Origin: Pycnococcus provasolii
Taxonomy: Eukaryota; Chlorophyta; Pseudoscourfieldiophyceae; Pseudoscourfieldiales
Assembly: GCA_049487715.1 (NCBI GenBank)
Contig: CP150547.1
Span: 682,001 to 746,000 of the forward strand
Length of the DNA: 64,000 nucleotides
Direction of reading: 5' to 3'
The position numbers and the translations under genes were made by a program. Shown here piece after piece: positions 45,230 to 54,128 of this stretch. Numbering within the stretch: the first letter of the stretch is position 1; every line of letters starts with the position of its first letter. The notes beneath the pieces are model-generated. The model searched no databases and had not been told where the DNA came from. It saw nothing but the letters and a program-made list of their open reading frames with translations.

Positions 45230-48200
45230 ATGTGGATGATGCAAGGCTCATACCAAGATTGGGAGGGAGAGGTTGGTAAGGTTAGGTGGCCATCATCATC
45301 CCATCATCCCATCATCACAGGTCGAGGATTCAACGGACCGGAACCGAACGACGTACAGGAAACTTGCGCGCGTTGTTTTCTTCTCTCGCCGAAATCTAGG
45401 CACTCAGCTTCATCAGCTTGTCTCAACTTCGCAACCTTCCGAGAGGCTGGCTCAAGCAATCTTCGGCCACCGTGTGCATACATACACGTCTGCAGCGCAT
45501 CGCGGCATACACGTACGATGGTGTTGCCCGACTCCTCACATGATGCCAACTCTAACGATGATGGGAACCACCACGTTTCAGCTTCTGACGTGTTAAGGCG
45601 GTGCGTCGTGCGGCCACAACAATCAGACTCAAGCTCAGAAAACGTGCAAGCTTGGGCAAACGCGTGCTCGGACGCAAACACGCTCGAATGCAAGCTCGCA
45701 CCGACAGAAGAAGGGACGAGAAGGCCGTTGTCGGACGCAATCAACGTCGCTACAGTTCCAGTCGCGACGCTTTTGGGCAACGCAGCGTCGCCAGAAGCGC
45801 TCCTCGCCGTGTTCGGCACCACCCTCGCGAGGTGGTGTGCACAGGATAAGGTGGTCGTCGGTGTGCTCACTCCGGACGACGACGACGTCGCGACGTCCGT
45901 CTTCGTCGCGGATGTCGTCGCCTGGGAACGGGCTGGGGTTGCACTTGCTGACGTCGCCAGAGCGGCGCACGAGGATGGTGCTTGCGCTCCCAGCACGTCG
46001 TCGACATCGTCGTCGTCGTCGTGGACGTGGGCCGATGTTGCCACGAAAGCTGGAATGGAACCTGACCCGTTCCGTCACCCACTGTTTCAAGCAGCCTTCG
46101 CACTGCACGCAGAGGCGCCATCGCGAGGCTTAAGAGGCGACGACACGGACGACGAAGGCGGCGAGAGCGAAGCGGCGGCACGCCCGTATGTGCCCAGGGC
46201 GCTTGCGGGCGGACACCTCGACGTTCGGCTGGACGTGTGGAAGGCAGCCTCGGGCGCAGGCTTTGAGGGACAGCTTGCGTATCGGCTCGATGTGTGGAGA
46301 CAAGAGACGGCGATGCTGTACGCCGCTGCACTGCGGCGAGCGTGGGTAGGGTACTGTGCAGTCGCCGGGGCAACGTCGCCCGAGGCGCTGCCTCTTATCA
46401 CCGACGAACAGGCGCAGCGCCTCATTGTGAGAGGCACGCCCGGTATTGCAAACGAGGAGGGCATCACCATGCACGGGCTGATTGCGCAGAACGCCGCGGC
46501 GAGCGGATGTCTCGCGAGGGCGGCGATGTCGCTCGATCCGTACACGCCCGGGGCGGAAGGACGGGAGTATGATGCGACCATACACACTGTCGGAGCAAGG
46601 CACGTCTCGTACGCCTCGTTCCTCGAGGAGGTTGCTTACGTGGCCGCGCAGCTCTGTGTGGTGGGAATCACCGTCGACATGGGCGTGCCACTGATACTTG
46701 ACAGAGGATACGACCTACTGCTGGCTGTGCACGCGGTGCTTCGCGCCGGCGGCGCATACATTCCAATTGACCCGAGCTATCCCGCAGAGCGCATCCAGGC
46801 AATGCTCGAGGATTCGGCGTATGTCGGTGGCGCGCACCTTCTCATCACACAGTCTGACTTTGCCAACATTCTCGGGCCAGGTAACACCTTCCCCGGCGAC
46901 GTGCTTTACATTGACCAGCGCGACTCATGGGGAATTGAAGGTGACATGACGCTTCTTCCTTTCGATGGCAGCACGCCATCGGCATTGCCTCATTCTGAAG
47001 ATATCGCCGGCAGTCCCACCTTGCAACAGCGACGCTCGAGTTCCATGCAGGCTGTGCTGGGGAATGCGAGATCTCCAGGAACTTCGCGGCGGAAGGACAT
47101 TCCATACGCGCCACACGAGATTGATCGCTCGATGGTGTACGTGCTGTTTACATCCGGCACAACAGGAAGGCCGAAGGGGTGCATGGTGCCGCATAGAGGT
47201 CTCGTGCGTCGTGTCAAGTGGCTGTGCCAAGCCTTCGATCTTGGCGCAGAGCCAGGCGACACGATCCTGCAGAAAACTCCGTACGTATTTGGCGTGAGCG
47301 AGTGGGAGCTCTTCTGGCCTTTCGCCTGCGGTGCCACGCTGGTGGTGCCTAAGCCAGAGGTGCACAAGGACACGTCCACTGTATTCAGCTTGCTGTATCA
47401 CTACAAGTGCGGCGCATGCTGGTTCGTGCCAAGTCAGCTGAACATGATTGTGGACTTCGCGGAGAATACACCCCTTCATCGGATCGATCGCAGCCAAGGG
47501 GACGCGCAAGGGACAAAGTCACATCTCCCTTTCATGCGCCACTTGCTTCTCTGTGGCGAAGCTCTCTCACCCGCCGTATGCGCCGCCGTTTATCGGAGCC
47601 GCGTTGCGCCACGGGGCATTATCCACAACGTGTACGGCCCGACCGAGGGGGACATCACACACTACGCCGTGCCATCTCAAGGCAACCTGCACACCATGCT
47701 CGTCGGGAAACCATGTGGTCATGCGGTATACGTACTCGACAAGCACAATCGCTTTGTTCCAATTGGCGCAGTGGGAGAAATCTGCTTTGCTGGAACGGGA
47801 CTGGCGCTTGGCTATGTTAATAATGACGCGAAAACGGCGGAAGCATTCCAGCCCAACCCGTATGGTCCTGGCATGCTATATCGCAGCGGCGACCTCGGGC
47901 AGTGGAACGCCGACGGATATCTGCGTTGTCTTGGAAGGAGAGATCATCAGGTGAAGATTCGAGGATTTCGCATCGAAATTGGCGATGTGGAGAGCGCGCT
48001 CGTCGCACTTGATGCGGTTCAGCATGCAGCTGTGATCGTCGACGGCAGTGGACCGGACAGCTCGAGCAAGCGACTTGTTGCGTACATATCATCTTACCTC
48101 GACCAGGCGGACGCTGCAAATGCCGATGGTGTGGACGAAGACATGTTTGGCCCGATGGCAGTTACTTTCGCCAAGGCGGTCAAAGCAGGTGTGGAGAAGA

Positions 48201-51200
48201 AGCTACCTCCATACATGGTACCATCGATGTTCGTTCCACTTGCGAAGATGCCGTTCAACGTGAATGGGAAAATTGATCGCAAGCAATTCATCTCACCCTC
48301 AGAATACCTGGCAGAGAAAGGTCGTCGCCGCCAGAAGGCTGCGGCTGGCGCTGTTGGAGATGACATTACGGCAAGCAGCAGTGACGGGGATTTCCCGCTA
48401 GATGAAATTGTACAAAACGTAGCAAAGATTTTCCAGGACGTGCTTCAGCTTGGCGACTTGCCATTGGAGGATGACGATTTCGAGGCGCTGGGAGGAAATT
48501 CCCTACTTGCGGGAAAGGTGACCAATCGCCTTCGTCAGCTGTACCCGCAGGTGAATATTCCGGGAACGACGATTTACCAGAATAGCACCCCGACAGCGAT
48601 GGCTAAGGCACTAGCTACCAGACTGGCTGAACTTGCAAATAGCAATGACAATGACTCGACGGAAGAACGCGAGCCGAACCCACGCCTCCGCGCCGCATCC
48701 ATTGGTGACCACAACGGCTCACTTGGGCGAGCTATGCATGAGGCGATGATTCGTCACACGCGAAAGGGATTGGGGAGCAGCACACGGAACGTCAATCCGA
48801 TCTTTGGCATATATGAGGAGAGCGACGCGATCGAAGATTCAGAAAATGGCACTGCTTATACGTTGCCAAACTCGATGAAAGGCGAAGCTACCGGCGGTAG
48901 AGAGTGCAGCTACACTTGCATGTTTGCACAGCTATTCGCTTTCATTGTCGAAATGAGCGTAGATGAATTTTCGAGTTTGCCAGGCTATGTTATCGGTTGG
49001 CACATTTATTCCACGCACGGGAAATGGTGGCTCTATGCGAGCCTTCCACTTCTTGAGCTGTTTGGTGTACTGCTGGAGGTCTTTGTCGCATTTCTGATGT
49101 ACACGTTCTCAAGGCCGCGCAACGCATCAGTACTAGAGGCGAAGTATCCGCTTTGGGGTCGCCAATATTTTTGGCACTGGTTCTCCGGCTCACTGTTTCA
49201 CCAAACCGAGGCGACGGTAGCTCACTATGCGGCTGGCACGCCGATTCTGCCTATGTACTATCGGCTCTTTGGCGCTCGCATTGGCAAGGGCGTGACAATT
49301 GAGCACGACGTAACCATCTCGAATCCATGGCTGGTGGATATTGGCAGCGATGCCACTCTTGCTTACGGAAGCAACGTCTTCACGTCGCACGTGAGTCAAG
49401 GGGAGTATCACGTGAAGCGCGTTCGGATTGGGAGGCGGTGCCACGTTGGAACGCGTGCGATTGTCACGCCTGGATCAACGGTACGAGATGGGAGCGCGGT
49501 TGGCGCGCTTTCTAGCACCTCGCCGCTTGGAAAGAATCACGATATCAAGGACAATTCGCATCGCCTCGACGACTTCGAGGGACTTGCCGGCGGCAGCGGT
49601 GACAGCGTACAGGCCTGGTTGAGGATATGCGTTGGAATACCATTTCTGCTCTTGCTCTCTTCTATCCAATACATGCCACTCGTGGAGATCCTCATCGTCC
49701 TCAACGACGCACTTCAGAAAACGAACCTAAGAGAGGTTGACGAAGCGCTCCCATATCTTGTGCTCATGTCATGCATACCACTCCTGGGTCATGTCATGCA
49801 CGAATGCTACTTCGTTGCCGCAGTCGTCGTGAAGAAGCTAATCATCGGTGACTTCACGTCTGATTGCAATAGCGACGGCACGACATACAAAAGCAATGTT
49901 AAGGTGCACTCTATCAAGCACCAAGATGGGGAGGATATTCTCGTGCGTTCATGGTGGGATCACTTCCGCTTCTGGCTGTGGAACGGCATCGTGAATAGCG
50001 AATATTTCAACGACGCTCTAGAGCCATGGATCTCGACAGAGGTTCTGTCCTTGAAGTATCGACTTCTCGGTGCCCGCATCGTTCCAGGCGTGCAGATTGA
50101 CTATTTCCACTGCAATGGACTCTACGAGCTCATCAGCGTTGATGCGGACGTCACATTCGGCAGCGCGACTACGCTGCTACCGAACTCGCGTAGTGACGGC
50201 GTGCGATTGCCGATTGTGGTGGAAGAACATGCCAACGTTTTGGATCACTCGGTGGTGCTCGAGGGCGTGCTGTGCAAGCGCGGGTCAGTGCTAGGAACAT
50301 CAACACTCGCAAAGAAGCGTTCAGTCATTGACGATTTCACGATCAACACCGGAAATGAAGGGGGTCACTGCGTACGACTGCGCACCAAACCACATGCGCA
50401 GAACGGAGGAAACATTTTGCAGAATCTGAGCGGCTTGGAGCGGCGGGCGCATCTGAATCACAAGAACCCTTGGCTTTGGCTTAGCTTCAACGTGTGGTGC
50501 GCTTTCGTCGCAATCTTTGTCACGCCAATGTCGGAGGCAGCGGAAGTTGGATCACTTTTCTTCAACTACTACATCATCGACCGGTATATTGACGTGAAAA
50601 CGGATAATCTCTTCGTCTTCGGGGTGTACTTCTTCCTCCTCCTTCCACTGGTGAATCTCCTCGTTTTGATTATCGAGCTTCTGCTCGTCGTACTGCTGAA
50701 ATACATCGTGATTGGCCGGTACAAAACAGGTGACCACCCCTTCTACTCATCGTACCACTTCAAATGGAGCTTCATGATTGCTCTTATGAACTCGATAGAC
50801 GGTTTCATCGCTGCCGCCGCCGGAACTCCCTTCCTCGTGTGGTTTGCTCGTGCGATGGGCGCGAATGTTGGTCGTGGTGTTTGGCTTGGTGAGTTTGGCA
50901 CGACGGAGTTTGACTTGCTAAGGATTGACGATTACGCGAGCGTCGGTGACGACTGCGATATCAGTGCTCACACGGTTGAAAGCATGGTCATTAAGCTACG
51001 GCCCATTAGCATCGGTGCATCGGCGACGATGCGATCTGGAAGCGTGGTGATGCCTGGCGCAATCCTCGAGGCTGGCGGCGATCTGCTCGAGCAGGCTCAG
51101 GTACTAAAGGGCGAGGTGGTGCTTTGCGGCGAGATGTTCGCTGGACTGCCCGCTCGACAGGTGCACTACCTGTCGAGCAATAATATCAAGCAGCTGCAGG

Positions 51201-51337
51201 ACCAGTTACACGTAGATTCATCTGGCAATCGCCGCATGACAAAGAATCCAATGTACAAGCACGCGTTTGAGACGGATCGGCTTGACGCGCCGCTCATCGA
51301 AACGCCACCGAGCGTTTCGTCAAGCGAATGCGGGTGA
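45230..51337 (+). CDS. NRPS-like membrane synthetase (A-PCP-three TM/left-handed beta-helix blocks; Pls-like)
   Basis: One uninterrupted 2035-aa frame; ATG at 45230 or 45518. Residues ~270-400 look like a C-terminal piece of a condensation domain (PFRHPLFQAAFALHAE). Adenylation domain ~405-1030: A3 LFTSGTTGRPKGCMVPHRG (~639), A4 FGVSEWELFWP (687), A5 NVYGPTEGD (800), A7 YRSGDLGQW, A8 RRDHQVKIRGFRIE, A10 NVNGKIDRK. Carrier domain with GGNSLL; Ser1091 carries phosphopantetheine. Then three blocks, each with a hydrophobic pair (~1225-1300, ~1465-1540, ~1755-1850) and hexapeptide left-handed beta-helix repeats (GARIGKGVTIEHDVTIS). Bacterial epsilon-poly-L-lysine synthetase and fungal relatives share this order and polymerise one amino acid. 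No thioesterase or full condensation domain. Confidence 0.88.
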   Translation: MWMMQGSYQDWEGEVGKVRWPSSSHHPIITGRGFNGPEPNDVQETCARCFLLSPKSRHSASSACLNFATFREAGSSNLRPPCAYIHVCSASRHTRTMVLPDSSHDANSNDDGNHHVSASDVLRRCVVRPQQSDSSSENVQAWANACSDANTLECKLAPTEEGTRRPLSDAINVATVPVATLLGNAASPEALLAVFGTTLARWCAQDKVVVGVLTPDDDDVATSVFVADVVAWERAGVALADVARAAHEDGACAPSTSSTSSSSSWTWADVATKAGMEPDPFRHPLFQAAFALHAEAPSRGLRGDDTDDEGGESEAAARPYVPRALAGGHLDVRLDVWKAASGAGFEGQLAYRLDVWRQETAMLYAAALRRAWVGYCAVAGATSPEALPLITDEQAQRLIVRGTPGIANEEGITMHGLIAQNAAASGCLARAAMSLDPYTPGAEGREYDATIHTVGARHVSYASFLEEVAYVAAQLCVVGITVDMGVPLILDRGYDLLLAVHAVLRAGGAYIPIDPSYPAERIQAMLEDSAYVGGAHLLITQSDFANILGPGNTFPGDVLYIDQRDSWGIEGDMTLLPFDGSTPSALPHSEDIAGSPTLQQRRSSSMQAVLGNARSPGTSRRKDIPYAPHEIDRSMVYVLFTSGTTGRPKGCMVPHRGLVRRVKWLCQAFDLGAEPGDTILQKTPYVFGVSEWELFWPFACGATLVVPKPEVHKDTSTVFSLLYHYKCGACWFVPSQLNMIVDFAENTPLHRIDRSQGDAQGTKSHLPFMRHLLLCGEALSPAVCAAVYRSRVAPRGIIHNVYGPTEGDITHYAVPSQGNLHTMLVGKPCGHAVYVLDKHNRFVPIGAVGEICFAGTGLALGYVNNDAKTAEAFQPNPYGPGMLYRSGDLGQWNADGYLRCLGRRDHQVKIRGFRIEIGDVESALVALDAVQHAAVIVDGSGPDSSSKRLVAYISSYLDQADAANADGVDEDMFGPMAVTFAKAVKAGVEKKLPPYMVPSMFVPLAKMPFNVNGKIDRKQFISPSEYLAEKGRRRQKAAAGAVGDDITASSSDGDFPLDEIVQNVAKIFQDVLQLGDLPLEDDDFEALGGNSLLAGKVTNRLRQLYPQVNIPGTTIYQNSTPTAMAKALATRLAELANSNDNDSTEEREPNPRLRAASIGDHNGSLGRAMHEAMIRHTRKGLGSSTRNVNPIFGIYEESDAIEDSENGTAYTLPNSMKGEATGGRECSYTCMFAQLFAFIVEMSVDEFSSLPGYVIGWHIYSTHGKWWLYASLPLLELFGVLLEVFVAFLMYTFSRPRNASVLEAKYPLWGRQYFWHWFSGSLFHQTEATVAHYAAGTPILPMYYRLFGARIGKGVTIEHDVTISNPWLVDIGSDATLAYGSNVFTSHVSQGEYHVKRVRIGRRCHVGTRAIVTPGSTVRDGSAVGALSSTSPLGKNHDIKDNSHRLDDFEGLAGGSGDSVQAWLRICVGIPFLLLLSSIQYMPLVEILIVLNDALQKTNLREVDEALPYLVLMSCIPLLGHVMHECYFVAAVVVKKLIIGDFTSDCNSDGTTYKSNVKVHSIKHQDGEDILVRSWWDHFRFWLWNGIVNSEYFNDALEPWISTEVLSLKYRLLGARIVPGVQIDYFHCNGLYELISVDADVTFGSATTLLPNSRSDGVRLPIVVEEHANVLDHSVVLEGVLCKRGSVLGTSTLAKKRSVIDDFTINTGNEGGHCVRLRTKPHAQNGGNILQNLSGLERRAHLNHKNPWLWLSFNVWCAFVAIFVTPMSEAAEVGSLFFNYYIIDRYIDVKTDNLFVFGVYFFLLLPLVNLLVLIIELLLVVLLKYIVIGRYKTGDHPFYSSYHFKWSFMIALMNSIDGFIAAAAGTPFLVWFARAMGANVGRGVWLGEFGTTEFDLLRIDDYASVGDDCDISAHTVESMVIKLRPISIGASATMRSGSVVMPGAILEAGGDLLEQAQVLKGEVVLCGEMFAGLPARQVHYLSSNNIKQLQDQLHVDSSGNRRMTKNPMYKHAFETDRLDAPLIETPPSVSSSECG

Positions 51338-51397
51338 ATTCCAAACACCTACTCGGAGTACAGGTATGGATATTCACTTTACCAAGCACACAATATT

Positions 51398-51416
51398 TGT
51401 AAACCAAAGTTTGTAA
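51398..51416 (+). terminator. Paired TGTAA poly(A)-signal-like motifs after the NRPS-like gene
   Basis: TGTAA at 51398-51402 and 51412-51416, 60-80 nt after the stop codon. Confidence 0.45.
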
Positions 51417-51521
51417 GATAAATCCAAAAATTACTCTCACTTATGGGCTTGATGGGCTGAATGTGAATGGTATGAATGGACGAGTAAAGTACGTTCAATT
51501 ACTGAATGAGAGATCGGATCT

Positions 51522-52766
51522 TCATTCTTCGTGCACCAAGCGTTCAACAGCCTCGCCGAGACTCTTCTTCTTGTAGCCGCTGACTTCACTTCCAGATTCC
51601 TTACCTCCCGCGTAGAAGCGGAATGCCGGGAGCGCATGAACGCCTCGCTCCTTGGCATACGCGTCCCACTCTGGGTCTGAGGTATCCACCTTGACGAATT
51701 TCACGTCGCGCTCGTACTTTTCCTTGAGTCCTTTGACGAAACCGGCAATTTGACGACATTTTCCACACCACGAAGCCATGTACTCAACCACCACCTTAGG
51801 ATTACCTGAAATCGTCGCCTCAAGCTCCGACGGAGACGACATGGATGGCATGAAAGACGCGAAATCTTCGTCGTCATCCTCCTTCTCGGCAGATGTTCCG
51901 AGCTGCTCTGTCGCGCCGCTCGCGAAGTACTCCACACTGCCGTCTGTTGTTGGAATCATGGTTTTGTCGCCTGGTTTCCATCCCACTGGGCAAACTTCGC
52001 CATGCTCCGCCACAAATTGCAGCGCCTGGATGAGACGCAGCTGCTCCTCCACCGATCTGCCGACGGGAAAGTTCAGCACGCTCGTGCTTTCGATGACGCC
52101 ATCAGGGTTGATGATGAACGTGCCGCGGAAAGCGATCCCAATCTCATTCGACAGCGTTCCGTACTGTGCGGCAATGTCCTTCGTGACGTCAGCGACAAGT
52201 GGGATGTTCATCTCGCCGAGTCCACCACGTTTGCGGCTCGTGCGTATCCACGCGAGGTGCGTCTCCTCGGTATCCGTGGAGCACCCAATAATTTCGGCGT
52301 TGTGCTCTCTGAACTTGTCGGCAGCTTCTGAGAATGCGATGATTTCCGTCGGGCAGACGAACGTAAAGTCTTTTGGGTAAAAGAAGAGCAGAACCCACTT
52401 TCCCTTGTAGTCGCTAAGTTTGAGTTTATCGATTTCGCCGTTCGGCATCACAGCCCCTGCGTTGAAGTCCGGCGCGGGCCTTCCCACAGCTGCGAATGCC
52501 GGCGGTAGCGTGTATCCGTATTCCGCGAGTCGGTACGCGTGAAATCCGGCACCTGCGTCGGCTGGAGGAGGAGCCGGCGGTCGCACGTTCGCCAAATAGT
52601 CCTCGTAGCGGCGCACCACCATTTGGATGGTGGAGGCAGCACCAAGGCCACCATCCAAGGCACCGACACGTGATCCCAATGCAGCACCAGAGGCAGCACC
52701 ACACCCTAACCCTAACCCACCACCACGCAAAACGGTTGCAAGAGCACGCCATGATAAGAACGACAT
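51522..52766 (-). CDS. 2-Cys peroxiredoxin fused to a thioredoxin domain
   Basis: A 414-aa protein. Residues 1-~80 are a Gly/Ala-rich organelle presequence. Peroxiredoxin at ~90-270: FYPKDFTFVCPTEIIAFSEA (peroxidatic Cys), STDTEETHLAWI, FRGTFIINPDGVIES and EVCPVGWKPGD (resolving Cys). After an acidic linker (EKEDDDEDFASF), thioredoxin at ~310-412: KVVVEYMASWCGKCRQIAGF, DVKFVKVDTSDPEWDAYAKE and VHALPAFRFYAGG. The active site is CGKC instead of CGPC, and the cis-Pro is kept (LPAF). A fused Trx could reduce the Prx in cis, making a self-contained thiol peroxidase. Part of the presequence is encoded by a TTAGGG-type repeat. Confidence 0.92.
   Translation of the reverse strand: MSFLSWRALATVLRGGGLGLGCGAASGAALGSRVGALDGGLGAASTIQMVVRRYEDYLANVRPPAPPPADAGAGFHAYRLAEYGYTLPPAFAAVGRPAPDFNAGAVMPNGEIDKLKLSDYKGKWVLLFFYPKDFTFVCPTEIIAFSEAADKFREHNAEIIGCSTDTEETHLAWIRTSRKRGGLGEMNIPLVADVTKDIAAQYGTLSNEIGIAFRGTFIINPDGVIESTSVLNFPVGRSVEEQLRLIQALQFVAEHGEVCPVGWKPGDKTMIPTTDGSVEYFASGATEQLGTSAEKEDDDEDFASFMPSMSSPSELEATISGNPKVVVEYMASWCGKCRQIAGFVKGLKEKYERDVKFVKVDTSDPEWDAYAKERGVHALPAFRFYAGGKESGSEVSGYKKKSLGEAVERLVHEE
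52703..52720 (-). repeat. Telomere-type repeat inside the Prx-Trx coding sequence
   Basis: The plus strand has ACCCTAACCCTAACCCA. On the coding strand this is GGGTTAGGGTTAGGG and encodes Gly-Leu-Gly-Leu-Gly at about residues 16-20 of the presequence. Confidence 0.85.
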
Positions 52767-53054
52767 TGTGACAACGACGGGAGGCTACCAAAAAAGTAAA
52801 AGCGGAGGAGCGAGCGAGCAGTGATGATGTGATTGATTGGGGCGTGATGGGAATCCGATCATTCGCTGGCGCAGTCGCAGTTGGGAAGGAGGAGGAGGAG
52901 GGAGGGAGGGAGGGAGGGGCTGAGAATTCAGAGATATGAATTCCGATCTCATACAGTAGACTGACTATCCCCAACGTGGGGCCCCCAATCCCGGGGTTTC
53001 AAGTCCGTCGCTGGCGTGAATAAATAGTGTCTTGGCAGGATTCCGGGATCCGTC
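52767..53054. promoter_or_regulatory. Upstream region of the Prx-Trx gene
   Basis: Contains a purine-rich (GGAG)n/(GGGA)n run at 52889-52919. No gene. Confidence 0.35.
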
Positions 53055-53531
53055 TTGTGTCGGGAGGCCAAGTCTATCACCCTGCCCGGAACACGCATGT
53101 ACGTGAAAACGAACGAAGGAGGTGAAGAGTGCTACTGGACTCCACACGTGGGCGGGCATGCTAGGTTGGTTCCGCACTATCACAGCTTCCGCAAGAACGT
53201 CAGCGACGACGAGGTGGAGGTGGGCGCGGAGCAGTACATGATCCATGGTTCAGGTGAGGATAACGGTTTCGCAACTCTTGGTCCATGAACCATCCATCAG
53301 CGGGCGTACGTCTATTGGGTGCACCGCCTGAAGCGCGGCGCGGGCAACGACGCCATAAGTTCTTTGGCGGCGCCGGTGGGGACTTCAAGGAAAGTGTGCC
53401 AAGCTTGCAAAACCGTGCACTTCTACTCGTACTACGTGCATGACAAGAATAGGTAGTACTACCACAACCTATCAGACCCAAACACCACGGAGATGGCGAA
53501 GCGATACATTTCCCCCAACGTGACAGGATAA
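53055..53531 (+). pseudogene. Decayed coding sequence of unknown family with in-frame stops
   Basis: One plus-strand frame keeps protein-like composition for about 475 bp but is broken by TGA at 53286 and TAG at 53452, ending at TAA 53529. Segments: TRMYVKTNEGGEECYWTPHV, LVPHYHSFRKNVSDDEVEVG, then after the first stop RAYVYWVHRLKRG and VCQACKTVHFYSYYVHDKN, then after the second YYHNLSDPNTTEMAKRY. There is no ATG-led start. It reads as a gene remnant or a fragment with lost introns. I do not recognise the family. Confidence 0.4.
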
Positions 53532-54128
53532 GAACGGAATTCTTGTGTTTCGTTTCTTTTTCAAGCGCTGGGGAACACCAACGAAGGCAACGATAAGCAA
53601 CAGTATATCAGCACTGCAAGAGCTTATGTCAATTAAACTGCCTACGCACGATCACGCGCGCCTCGCACGTGCATTGCCAGTGCAGGTTCGACATACGGTC
53701 CCCGCGCTCACGCCCCGCGAAGAAACGCGCGCATGCCGGCGCGAAGCCGTGCTTCAGTTTGTCCTCGACGTCGTACCAAAGCAAGAAGGCCAGGCTATAC
53801 GTGCGCGTGCGCAAAGGAGCTCCGCGCCTCCGCGCCTCCGGTGCGCACCACCTCCCTTCTGGCTTCCGAGTTCCGACACCCGCAACCCAAAGGAGCCGTT
53901 GCAAAGGCCGGTCAATTCTCCGGGGCCCGCCCGCGGGGCCCCGGGCCTCTGCCTGGGCCCCGGGCCAGCAAGTTGGCAAGTTGGTGAGAGGCCGGCCGTT
54001 CCGAATCTTTCCCTTTCATTGTTTCATTCATTCATTCATCCGTGGCCGCCGCGCCGCGTTCCCTTCCTTCCCTTCCCTTAAGGGCCGGCCGGCTAGCTAC
54101 CTATAGCTTTATTTAAAAAACAACATAC
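53532..54128. other. Intergenic, no gene seen
   Basis: GC-rich spacer with GGCCGGCC near 53992 and GGCCGGCCGG near 54083, and a (TTCA)n run at 54020. It includes the promoter of the LRR gene. Confidence 0.5.

Noticed and set aside
48990-49515. Small ORFs within the NRPS-like gene
   Set aside because: Shadows of a continuous 2035-codon frame rich in domain motifs.
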